From contig NZ_DASZBH010000016.1 of assembly GCF_035944355.1 (NCBI RefSeq), forward strand, positions 496,001 to 560,000: DNA of 64,000 nt, written 5' to 3'. Shown one piece after another: positions 41,683-49,556 of this stretch. The DNA comes from Frateuria_A sp035944355 (lineage in GTDB: Bacteria > Pseudomonadota > Gammaproteobacteria > Xanthomonadales > Rhodanobacteraceae). Positions within the stretch are counted from its first letter, which is position 1, and the number at the start of each line of letters is the position of its first letter. Made by a program: the position numbers and the translations under genes. The notes below the pieces were generated by a model. It was given only the letters and a program-made list of their open reading frames with translations. It had not been told where the DNA came from and made no database searches.

Positions 41683-42510
41683 ATGACCGCCCCCGCCGCC
41701 CCCTCCGAACCGCTGGTGCGCATCCGTGGCCTGACCACGGTGCTCAACGGCAAGACCATCTTCGACGCGCTGGACCTGGACATCCCGCGCGGCAAGGTGA
41801 CGGCCATCATGGGCCCCAGCGGCACCGGCAAGACCACGCTGCTCAAGCACATCACCGGGCAGATGCGCGGCGACGCCGGCCAGGTGCTGGTGGACGGCAG
41901 GAACGTGCCCGAGCTTTCGCGCGAGAAGCTGTTCGCGCTGCGCGAGAAGATCGGCTACCTGTTCCAGAACTCAGCGCTGCTGACCGACTTCGACGTGTTC
42001 GAGAACGTCGCCTTCCCGCTGCGCCAGCATACGCAGCTGCCCGAGGTGCTGATCCGCAACATCGTGCTGACCAAGCTGCAGGCGGTCGGCCTGCGCGGCG
42101 CCGCCGGGCTGATGCCGGCCGAGCTTTCCGGCGGCATGGCGCGGCGCGTGGCGCTGGCGCGGGCGATCGTGTTCGACCCCATGCTGATCCTCTACGACGA
42201 GCCGTTCGTGGGCCTGGACCCGATTGCGCTCAGTCAGGTGCTCAAGCTGATCCGCACGCTCAACGAGACGCTGGGCATCACCAGCGTGCTGGTGGCGCAC
42301 GAGCTGGAGGCGATCAAGCAGGTGGCCGACGTGGTCTACCTGATCGCCAACGGCAAGGTGGTGGCGCAGGGCGATCCCAGGACCATCGCCGACGACGGCT
42401 CGCCCTGGACGCGGCAGTTCTTCGGCGGCGCGATCGACGGCCCGGTGCCGTTCCAATACCCCGCCGGCGACTACGCGCAGGCGCTGGGCCTTGACGGAGC
42501 CGCACGATGA
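41683..42510 (+). CDS. mlaF: Mla phospholipid transporter, ATPase subunit
   Basis: A 275-residue ABC ATPase powering phospholipid movement between inner and outer membrane. Walker A GPSGTGKTT (44-52), signature LSGGMARRVALARA, Walker B ILYDEPF, and the MlaF-type FVGLDPIALSQVL. First of mlaFEDCB; overlaps mlaE by four bases. Confidence 0.96.
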   Translation: MTAPAAPSEPLVRIRGLTTVLNGKTIFDALDLDIPRGKVTAIMGPSGTGKTTLLKHITGQMRGDAGQVLVDGRNVPELSREKLFALREKIGYLFQNSALLTDFDVFENVAFPLRQHTQLPEVLIRNIVLTKLQAVGLRGAAGLMPAELSGGMARRVALARAIVFDPMLILYDEPFVGLDPIALSQVLKLIRTLNETLGITSVLVAHELEAIKQVADVVYLIANGKVVAQGDPRTIADDGSPWTRQFFGGAIDGPVPFQYPAGDYAQALGLDGAAR

Positions 42511-43277
42511 GCACCCAGCCGCAACGCAACGTGATCGCCAACGCGCTGGCGCAGATCGGCGAGGCCGGCCTGTTCCTGCTGACCCTGCTCGCGGCGGTGC
42601 CGCGCAGCCTGCGCCACGCGCGCGAGACGGTGCGCCAGCTGTGGTTCGTCGGCGCGATGAGCCTGACCATCATCATGGTCTGCGGCCTTTTCGTGGGCAT
42701 GGTGCTGGGACTGCAGCTCTACTACGTGCTGTCGATCTTCGGCGGCACGGCGGCCAGCGGCACGGTGGTGGCGATCGCGATCTACCGCGAGCTCGGTCCG
42801 GTGGTCACCGCGCTGCTGTTCGCCGGCCGCGCCGGCACCTCGGTCACCGCCGAGATCGGCCTGATGCGCGCAACCGACCAGCTGGCCGCGATGGAGATGA
42901 TGGCGGTCGACCCGATCGCCTACGTCATGGTGCCGCGCTACCTCGCCGGCCTGATCGCGATGCCGCTGCTGTGCGCGGTGTTCTGCGCGCTGGGCATCTT
43001 CGGCGGGCATCTGGTCGGGGTGACCTGGCTCGGCATCGACAACGGCACCTTCTGGTCGAACATGACCGCCACCGTCGACGTCTGGAAGGACGTGATCAAC
43101 GGCATCCTGGTCAAGAGCCTCGCCTTCGGCGCGGTGGTCTCGCTGATCGCCGTCTACCAGGGCTACACCACGCCGCCGACCAGCGAAGGCGTGGCCTATG
43201 CCACCACCCGCACCGTGGTCGCCTCGTCCATCGCGATCCTCGCGCTGGACTTCGTGCTGACCGCGTTTTTGATGTGA
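42507..43277 (+). CDS. mlaE: Mla phospholipid transporter, permease
   Basis: A 256-residue inner-membrane permease with five helices. GTAASGTVVAIAIYRELGPV and TALLFAGRAGTSVTAEIG, then MRATDQLAAMEMMAVDPIAY, are hallmark stretches of MlaE. It overlaps mlaF (ATGA) and is followed by mlaD 20 bases on. Confidence 0.96.
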   Translation: MSTQPQRNVIANALAQIGEAGLFLLTLLAAVPRSLRHARETVRQLWFVGAMSLTIIMVCGLFVGMVLGLQLYYVLSIFGGTAASGTVVAIAIYRELGPVVTALLFAGRAGTSVTAEIGLMRATDQLAAMEMMAVDPIAYVMVPRYLAGLIAMPLLCAVFCALGIFGGHLVGVTWLGIDNGTFWSNMTATVDVWKDVINGILVKSLAFGAVVSLIAVYQGYTTPPTSEGVAYATTRTVVASSIAILALDFVLTAFLM

Positions 43278-43297
43278 TTTCGTTGAGGACCTGAGCC

Positions 43298-44158
43298 GTG
43301 AGCCAGAGAAACTCCTACGCCGTGGGCACCGGCCTGTTCATCGTGCTCGGCTTCGCCGCGCTGGCCTACCTGGCGACGCAGACCACCTCGGTGGCCAACA
43401 CCCACCAGGGCGCGAGTTATACGGTGCAGGCGCATTTCGCCAACATCGGCCAGCTCAAGGAGCGCGCACCGGTGAAGGTCGCCGGCGTGCGCGTGGGCCA
43501 GGTGCGCTCGATCTCGCTCGATCCCAAGCGCGAGGCGGCCGACGTCACGCTGGCCATCGACGAGCGCTACAGCCACATCCCGGACGATTCGATCGCCACC
43601 ATCTTCACCAGCGGCCTGCTGGGCGACCAGTACGTAGGCATCGAATACGGCAGCTCGAAGAAGGATCTGGCCCAGGGCGGCACGCTGGCGCGCACCAAGC
43701 CGGCGCAGCAGCTGGAGGAGATGCTGGGCAAGTTCTTCGGCGCCGGTGGCGTGGCCGACAACCTGGGCGGCAGCTACACGCTCAAGGCCCGCTTCAGCAA
43801 CGTCGGCGCGCTTTCGGTCGGCGCCCCTGTGAAGATGGCGGGCGTGCCGATCGGCAGCGTCACGGCGGTGCATGCCGACCCGGCCAAGCTGGACGCCGAG
43901 GTGGAAATGGCGATCGACAAGAAGTACGACCAGATCCCGGACGATTCGGCCGCCGCGGTGTTCACCAGCGGTTTGATCGGCACGCAGTACGTTGCGATCC
44001 AGCCCGGCGGCTCGCCGGAGTTCCTCAAGAACGGTGACGAGATGGTGCTGACCCAGTCGGCGATGCAGCTCGAAGACCTGATCGGCAAGTTCCTGGTCAA
44101 CGGCTCGCCCTCCGAAAAGAAAGAAGCCCCCGCCGAACCTCCCGCCGGCAAGCACTGA
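43298..44158 (+). CDS. mlaD: Mla transporter, periplasmic MCE protein with two MCE domains
   Basis: A 286-residue inner-membrane-anchored protein; E. coli MlaD is 183 residues with one MCE domain. One N-terminal helix (9-28) anchors it. Two homologous MCE repeats follow: residues 40-147 and 159-266. Both contain SYT, FxNxG, APVKxAGV, IPDDS, FTSGLxG and QYV at the same spacing. The tail is a Lys/Pro/Ala stretch. The GTG start has GAGGA eight bases upstream. MlaD rings conduct phospholipids between MlaFE and MlaC; a double-domain subunit would form a taller or differently counted ring (inference). Confidence 0.93.
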   Translation: MSQRNSYAVGTGLFIVLGFAALAYLATQTTSVANTHQGASYTVQAHFANIGQLKERAPVKVAGVRVGQVRSISLDPKREAADVTLAIDERYSHIPDDSIATIFTSGLLGDQYVGIEYGSSKKDLAQGGTLARTKPAQQLEEMLGKFFGAGGVADNLGGSYTLKARFSNVGALSVGAPVKMAGVPIGSVTAVHADPAKLDAEVEMAIDKKYDQIPDDSAAAVFTSGLIGTQYVAIQPGGSPEFLKNGDEMVLTQSAMQLEDLIGKFLVNGSPSEKKEAPAEPPAGKH

Positions 44159-44187
44159 GCCGCCGGCCACCCCCAAGGAGTTTTCCC

Positions 44188-44859
44188 ATGTTGCGCACTC
44201 TGGCTTTCGCCGTGGCCATCGCGTTCGGCGCCGTGGCCGCCTCTCCCGTGCTGGCCCAGGATGCCGCCGCGCAGGCGCCGGCTGCCCAGTCCACCCCGGA
44301 GCAGGTGGTCAAGGAGATCGCCCATCAGCTCGACGTCACCATCGCGGGCCACCGCGAGGAGCTGAAGAACGACAAGGAAAAGTTGATCTCGGTGATCGAC
44401 GACGTTTTCCTGCCGCACTTCGACATCGACTACGCCTCGATCCTGGTGCTGGGCCGCCACGCGCGCGAGGCCACGCCCGAACAGCGCGAGCGTTTCGCCA
44501 AGGCGTTCTACAACTCGATCACCCACCGCTATGCCGAAGGCCTGCTCAACTACACCAAGGGCGCCGTGCAGGTATTGCCCTTCAGCGGGGACCTGAACGA
44601 CAAGCGCACCGTGGTGCGCACGCAGGTGGTGCTGGACGACGGCAAGCGGCTCTCGGTCGACTACGCCTTCCGCAAGAGCAAGGACGGCGACTGGAAAGCC
44701 TATGACGTGATCATCGAGGGCATCTCCTACGTCACCAACTACCGCAACCAGGTGGACGCTGAAGTCCGCAAGGTCGGCATCGAGAAGCTGATCTCCAACC
44801 TGGAGCAGCAGGGCGAGAAGGCGCTGGAGACGATGGACAAGGACGCCAAGTCCTCGTGA
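44188..44859 (+). CDS. mlaC: Mla periplasmic phospholipid-binding protein
   Basis: A 223-residue soluble carrier with a signal peptide (LAFAVAIAFGAVAASPVLA, then AQD). DDVFLPHFDIDYASILVLG and FAKAFYNSITHRYAEGLLNY are MlaC signatures. It shuttles phospholipids between MlaA in the outer membrane and MlaD. Its stop overlaps the mlaB GTG. Confidence 0.95.
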   Translation: MLRTLAFAVAIAFGAVAASPVLAQDAAAQAPAAQSTPEQVVKEIAHQLDVTIAGHREELKNDKEKLISVIDDVFLPHFDIDYASILVLGRHAREATPEQRERFAKAFYNSITHRYAEGLLNYTKGAVQVLPFSGDLNDKRTVVRTQVVLDDGKRLSVDYAFRKSKDGDWKAYDVIIEGISYVTNYRNQVDAEVRKVGIEKLISNLEQQGEKALETMDKDAKSS

Positions 44860-45155
44860 GCGCGGACGCTTTCAGGCTGGATCGCGCGACGCCCGGCACG
44901 CTCGGCATCGCCGGCGTGCTGAGCTTCGACACGGCCGCCGCCGCGCTGGCGGACATCATGGCGGTGCTGGCGGCCGGTCCGATCGCGCGGCTGGACCTGG
45001 CTGGCGTCGAGCGCAGCGACAGCGCGGGACTGGCCTGCATTCTTGCGGCCAAGGCGCAGGCGCAACGCCTTGGCCGTCCGTTGGACGTGGTCAACATGCC
45101 CGCCGGCATGCGCGCGCTGGCCCAGGTCTGCGAGGTCGATGCGCTGGTCGCTTGA
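44856..45155 (+). CDS. mlaB: Mla STAS-domain protein
   Basis: A 99-residue STAS protein. VERSDSAGLACILAA is the strand/helix with the conserved Asp-Ser, as in MlaB and anti-anti-sigma factors. MlaB binds MlaF and stabilises the ATPase. GTG 44856 overlaps the mlaC stop (GTGA). It is the last gene of the operon; a terminator follows at 45176. Confidence 0.9.
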   Translation: MSADAFRLDRATPGTLGIAGVLSFDTAAAALADIMAVLAAGPIARLDLAGVERSDSAGLACILAAKAQAQRLGRPLDVVNMPAGMRALAQVCEVDALVA

Positions 45156-45175
45156 ACGGACCCGCGCCGCCCATG

Positions 45176-45203
45176 AAAAAAAGGGCCCCACGGGGCCCTT
45201 TTT
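45176..45203. terminator. Bidirectional terminator between mlaB and mlaA
   Basis: Seven A, GGGCCCC-AC-GGGGCCC, five T: the stem works for both convergent genes, with a U run on each side. Confidence 0.93.
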
Positions 45204-45245
45204 CGTGGGCGGCTTCAGCTCGCCGCCGCGGTACCCGGAACCGGC

Positions 45246-46082
45246 CTAAGGCTGCTGGTTCTGCTTGCTGGCGTCCTTGTGCTTGTTCTCCCACTGGTGT
45301 TGCTCGTCCAGCAATTGGTCCGGATCGAAGTTGTCCTCATTCAGGCCCTGCATCTGCTGGATCACCTCGGCCGGCGGGTTGCCGTCGTAGATCTGATACA
45401 CGCGCTGCTGGCGGTAGGCGTCGCGCATGAACACGTACGGATCGTAGGCGGACTTGAGGAAACCCTCCGCATCGATGCCGCGCGAGCGCAGCGTCACCAG
45501 GTACACCATCTGCGGCAGGTACTGCTGGCCGTAGTCATAGTGGTTGTTGCGCGCGTAGATCGACAGCGGATCGAAGAAATAGCTGTCCACCGGCAGGCGC
45601 CATACGTCGCGCGCGGTGGTGGGGCCGACGAAGGGCAGCACGAGGTAGTCGCCGTCCGGCACGCCCCAGCGCGCCAGGGTCACCCCGAAATCGTTGTCCT
45701 CCAGCGGGATGCCCAGCTGGCTGGCCGGGTCGAAGAAGCCACCCAGGCCCAGCGTGAGGTTGACCAGGAAGCGCCCGGTGCTCTGCAGCGCCTGCTTGGG
45801 GCGCGCCTGCAGCAGGTCGTTGGCCACCGTGACCGGCATGCGCAGGTTGGTGAAGAAATCGCTCATCGAGCGGCGCACCGGCGCGTTGGTCACCTTGCGG
45901 TAGCCCACCGCGACCGGGCGGATCACCGCCTTGTCCATCGCGTCGTTGAAGGCGTAGACCTTGCGGTTGTACTTCTGCAGCGGATCGTCCGTGCGCGGCT
46001 TGGCGATGGTGCAACCGGCCAGCAGGGCCACGGCGGCCAGCGGCAGCAGGCGACTGAAGGAAAGACGGGGCAGGGAGGACAT
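45246..46082 (-). CDS. mlaA: Outer-membrane phospholipid-removing lipoprotein MlaA (VacJ)
   Basis: A 278-residue lipoprotein with lipobox LLAGC (Cys near 24). YNRKVYAFNDAMDKAVIRPV, then FFTNLRMPVTVANDLLQ, GLGGFFDPASQLGIP and RWGVPDGDYLVLPFVGPTT are VacJ/MlaA signatures. It forms a channel ring in the outer membrane that extracts misplaced phospholipid and hands it to MlaC. Here mlaA converges on mlaFEDCB, so the full pathway is in one locus. Confidence 0.95.
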   Translation of the reverse strand: MSSLPRLSFSRLLPLAAVALLAGCTIAKPRTDDPLQKYNRKVYAFNDAMDKAVIRPVAVGYRKVTNAPVRRSMSDFFTNLRMPVTVANDLLQARPKQALQSTGRFLVNLTLGLGGFFDPASQLGIPLEDNDFGVTLARWGVPDGDYLVLPFVGPTTARDVWRLPVDSYFFDPLSIYARNNHYDYGQQYLPQMVYLVTLRSRGIDAEGFLKSAYDPYVFMRDAYRQQRVYQIYDGNPPAEVIQQMQGLNEDNFDPDQLLDEQHQWENKHKDASKQNQQP

Positions 46083-46205
46083 CGGTCGAAGAGATCCGCA
46101 ACGGGTACCGCAAAAGTGTACCGCCTGGTTTTATATTTTGCAGTCAGACGGATCGGCGCCAGCTGTCCGGCGATCGAACCGCGCATGATACGCGCATGCC
46201 ACATT

Positions 46206-46235
46206 GCCAGCCAAGCCGCCGCTCCGTTACACTCC
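46206..46235 (+). promoter_or_regulatory. Promoter of rpoZ-spoT
   Basis: TTGCCA (46206-46211), 18 bases, TACACT (46230-46235). The start near 46242 leaves about 31 bases to the rpoZ ATG. Confidence 0.55.
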
Positions 46236-46272
46236 CGGCTCTCTAAGTCGCTTTAATGCTTGAGGATTTCGC

Positions 46273-46563
46273 ATGGCCCGCATTACCGTGGAAGATTGCC
46301 TCGAGGTGGTCGACAACCGCTTCGAGCTGGTGCTGATGGCGACCAAGCGCGCCCGCCAGCTGGAAAAGGGTGCCGAGCCGGCGGTCAATCCCGACCACGA
46401 CAAGCCCACCGTGCTCGCCCTGCGCGAGATCGCCGACCGCCGCATCGACCAGGCCACGATCGATGAGATCGACCGCGCCGAGCGCGAGCGCGCCGAACGC
46501 GAGGCGCTGGAATGGGCGGCCGCCGAGGTCGACGACGACCTTTCCAAGGGCGGCGACGACTGA
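46273..46563 (+). CDS. rpoZ: DNA-directed RNA polymerase omega subunit
   Basis: A 96-residue omega subunit. MARITVEDCLEVVDNRFELV and TKRARQLEKG form the N-terminal core contacting beta-prime, and this part holds one (p)ppGpp site in E. coli. The acidic tail is normal. It is followed by spoT, the usual order. Confidence 0.97.
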   Translation: MARITVEDCLEVVDNRFELVLMATKRARQLEKGAEPAVNPDHDKPTVLALREIADRRIDQATIDEIDRAERERAEREALEWAAAEVDDDLSKGGDD

Positions 46564-46675
46564 TGCGCGCCGGCGGCTGCCGATGGCGCAGTCGCACTGC
46601 CGGCATCGCCGGCATCCTTGCCCTGTCCGGGCCTGAGCCGCACGGAAGCATCATCTGAACGGGGGGCGTGAATCC

Positions 46676-48835
46676 ATGACGGCGACCACGCCCCCCGTCC
46701 CTGTGGATGCGTCCGTGCTGCCCCCTTATGTGTTGGCGCTCAAGGAGCGCGCGGCCTATCTCCCCGAGGCGCAGGTGGCGCGCGTACTGCGCGCCTATGA
46801 AGTGGGCGCGCACGCGCACCGCGGCCAGGCGCGCAAGAGCGGCGAGCCGTACATCACCCATCCGGTCGCCGTCGCCGGCATCCTGGCCGAGCTGGGGCTG
46901 GACGCCGAGACCATCATCGCGGCCATCCTGCACGACACGCTGGAGGACACCGAGCTCGGTCGTGGCGACATCACGGCGGAGTTCGGCGAAGTCGTCGCCG
47001 ACCTGGTCGACGGCGTCACCAAGCTGGACAAGATGCGCTTCTCCAGCCGCCAGGAGGCGGATGCGGAAAGCTTCCGCAAGATGTTGCTGGCGATGGCGCG
47101 CGACATCCGCGTGATCCTGATCAAGCTGGCCGACCGGCTGCACAACATGCGCACGCTCGGCGCCAAGGAACCATCGGCGCGCCGCCGCATCGCCCGCGAG
47201 ACGCTGGAGATCTACGCACCCATCGCCCAGCGCCTGGGCATGAACAAGTTCAAGGCGGAGTTGCAGGACCTGGGTTTCCGTGCGCTCTATCCGGACCGTT
47301 ACCGCGTCATCAGCGAGCGCATCCGCGCCGCGCTCGGCAACCGCCGCGAGGTGATGAGCAAGATCGAGCACACCCTCGCCGCCCGGCTGGCCGCCGAGCA
47401 CCTGCCGGCCCGCGTGGTCGGGCGCATCAAGTCGGCGTGGAGCATCTATTCGAAGATGCGCAACGAGCACAAAAGCTTCGCCCAGCTGATGGACGTGTAC
47501 GGCTTCCGCGTGGTGGTGGATACCGCGATGAGCTGCTACATGGCGCTGGGCGCCGTGCATTCGCTGTACAAGCCGGTCGACCGCCGCTTCAAGGATTTCA
47601 TCGCGATACCCAAGGCCAACGGCTACCAGTCGCTGCATACCGTGCTGCTCGGGCCGTTCGGCGCACCGATCGAAGTGCAGGTGCGCACCGCCGAGATGGA
47701 CTCGGTGGCCGAGCGCGGCGTCGCCGCGCACTGGGCCTACAAAACCGATTCGGGCCCGGCCAACAGCGCACAGGCGCGCGCGCGCGAATGGCTCTCGGCG
47801 CTGGCGGACAGCCAGGCGCACACGCCTTCGTCGGCCGAATTCATCGAGAACGTCAAGATCGACCTGTTCCCCGACGAGGTCTACCTGTTCACTCCGCGTG
47901 GCGACATCCTCGCGCTGCCGCGCAACGCCACGGCGCTGGACTTCGCCTATGCCGTGCACACCGACGTGGGCGACCACGCGGTGGCCGCGCGGGTGGACAA
48001 GAAGCTGCTGCCGCTGCGCACCAGGCTGGAGTCCGGACAACTGGTGGAGATCATCACCGCGCCATCGGCGGTGCCCAACCCGGCCTGGCTGGAATTCGTG
48101 GTCACCGGCAAGGCGCGCACGGCGATCCGCCAATACCTCAAGCACCTGCAGCACGAGGACGCGGTCGACTTCGGCCACCGCATGCTCGATCGCGCACTGG
48201 ATACCCTGGGCACCAACATCGATGCGATCCCGGCCAAGGTGCTCGACCGCTTCCTGGAGGAGGCCAAGCTGCGCCGGCTGGAAGAGTTGCTGGCCGACAT
48301 CGCGCTGGGCAACCGCATGCCCGACCAGGTGGCGCATCATCTGGTCGCCTTGCGCGGCGGCGGGCGCGCGACGGTGGCGCCGCATGCCGCCGAGAAGATC
48401 CGCATCACCGGCGCCGAGCGCGGCGTGCTCAGCTTCGGCAACTGCTGCCATCCGCTGCCGGGCGACGAGATCATCGGCTACCTTTCTTCCGGCAAAGGCA
48501 TCGTGGTGCATCGCGTGGAATGCCCCAATGTCGCCGAGTTCCGCAAGTCGCCCGAGCGCTGCGTGGCGATCGAATGGGACCGCGACGTGCAGGGCGACTA
48601 CCGCGCGGAACTGCGCATCGAGGTCATCAACCGCCCCGGCGTGCTGGCGACCGTCGCCGCGGCGATCGCGGCGGCCGACTCCAACATCGAGAACGTCGAA
48701 TACGTCGAGCGAGACGCCGCTGCTGCCACGCTGCTGTTCGCGATGGAAGTGAAGAACCGCAAGCACCTGGCCGACGTGATCCGCCGTGTGCGGCGAACCG
48801 GCGTGGTCAGCGGCGCCTATCGCTATCCGCTCTGA
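46676..48835 (+). CDS. spoT: Bifunctional (p)ppGpp synthetase/hydrolase SpoT
   Basis: A 719-residue Rel/Spo protein. Hydrolase domain: AHRGQARKSGEPYITHP and the metal-binding HD-x2-ED (H86 D87, E90 D91). Synthetase domain: YGFRVVVD and IPKANGYQSLHT. TGS domain from about 400 (VYLFTPRGDILALP), a Zn-finger-like CCHPLPGD segment and a C-terminal ACT domain (RIEVINRPGVLATVAA). The intact HD marks it as able to degrade ppGpp. ATG 46676 lies 113 bases after rpoZ. Confidence 0.95.
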   Translation: MTATTPPVPVDASVLPPYVLALKERAAYLPEAQVARVLRAYEVGAHAHRGQARKSGEPYITHPVAVAGILAELGLDAETIIAAILHDTLEDTELGRGDITAEFGEVVADLVDGVTKLDKMRFSSRQEADAESFRKMLLAMARDIRVILIKLADRLHNMRTLGAKEPSARRRIARETLEIYAPIAQRLGMNKFKAELQDLGFRALYPDRYRVISERIRAALGNRREVMSKIEHTLAARLAAEHLPARVVGRIKSAWSIYSKMRNEHKSFAQLMDVYGFRVVVDTAMSCYMALGAVHSLYKPVDRRFKDFIAIPKANGYQSLHTVLLGPFGAPIEVQVRTAEMDSVAERGVAAHWAYKTDSGPANSAQARAREWLSALADSQAHTPSSAEFIENVKIDLFPDEVYLFTPRGDILALPRNATALDFAYAVHTDVGDHAVAARVDKKLLPLRTRLESGQLVEIITAPSAVPNPAWLEFVVTGKARTAIRQYLKHLQHEDAVDFGHRMLDRALDTLGTNIDAIPAKVLDRFLEEAKLRRLEELLADIALGNRMPDQVAHHLVALRGGGRATVAPHAAEKIRITGAERGVLSFGNCCHPLPGDEIIGYLSSGKGIVVHRVECPNVAEFRKSPERCVAIEWDRDVQGDYRAELRIEVINRPGVLATVAAAIAAADSNIENVEYVERDAAAATLLFAMEVKNRKHLADVIRRVRRTGVVSGAYRYPL

Positions 48836-48838
48836 ACG

Positions 48839-49011
48839 ATGGCCACGGCGCTGCTCGTCATCGATCTGCAGGTGGGCGTGCTCTAGGGCTGCTTCGACGC
48901 CGACGGCGTGGTCGCCCGTACCGGCGCGCTGGTGGAGCGCGCGCATGCCGCGGGCGTGCCGGTGGTTTGGGTGCACACGTTGATGAGGACCTCCCGCCGG
49001 GCAGCCCGCTG
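48839..49011 (+). pseudogene. Broken isochorismatase-family hydrolase gene
   Basis: ATG 48839 opens MATALLVIDLQVGVL, the classic start of isochorismatase-like cysteine hydrolases (the D in VIDLQ is catalytic). Codon 16 is TAG (48884-48886) where the family has a charged residue, so GAG or similar mutated. Reading through, GCFDADGVVARTGALVERAH and AAGVPVVWVH continue the family, then a frameshift near 48972 leads to HVDEDLPPGSPL, again family-like. Similarity ends near 49011 after about 57 codons of a normal 180. So one nonsense, one frameshift and a large 3' deletion lie between spoT and ridA. Confidence 0.8.
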
Positions 49012-49070
49012 ACCGGGTCCCGGCGCAGGCGGTTTACACTGGTGGGCCTTACCTGCCACGAGGTTCCGCC

Positions 49071-49454
49071 ATGACCCGCAGCATCATCCACTCCGAACAG
49101 GCGCCCGCCGCGATCGGCCCCTACTCGCAGGCTGTCCGCCACGGCAACACGGTGTACTTCTCCGGCCAGACGCCGCTGGATCCGGCCACCGGCACGCTGG
49201 TCGAGGGCGACATCAGCACGCAGACGCGGCGCGTGTTCGACAACCTGGCGGCCGTGGCCAGGGCGGCCGGCGGCTCGTTCTCCCAGTTCGTGCGCGTGGG
49301 CATCTACGTGACCGACCTGGCCAACTTCGCCGCGGTGAACGCCGTGATGGCCGAGTACTTCCAGCAGCCTTATCCGGCGCGTTCGACCATCGAAGTTTCC
49401 GCCTTGCCCAAGAACGCGCAGGTGGAGATCGACGCGATCATGGTGCTTGATTAG
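49071..49454 (+). CDS. ridA: Enamine/imine deaminase RidA
   Basis: A 127-residue RidA/YjgF protein that hydrolyses reactive 2-aminoacrylate. IGPYSQAVRHGNTVYFSGQ, then FVRVGIYVTDLANF and YPARSTIEVSALPKNAQVEI; the Arg that binds the carboxylate is in ARSTIEV. It sits in the spoT-ridA-recG order normal for the group, with the broken hydrolase gene in front. Confidence 0.96.
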   Translation: MTRSIIHSEQAPAAIGPYSQAVRHGNTVYFSGQTPLDPATGTLVEGDISTQTRRVFDNLAAVARAAGGSFSQFVRVGIYVTDLANFAAVNAVMAEYFQQPYPARSTIEVSALPKNAQVEIDAIMVLD

Positions 49455-49556
49455 GTGCGTTTATCCGTCCGCGTCGGGGGCTGACCACCCGGCGTGGCGG
49501 GCACCGACAATGCCGTGCTGCATCCCTGCGATGCGCTGGGCTAGGCTAGGCAGCCC

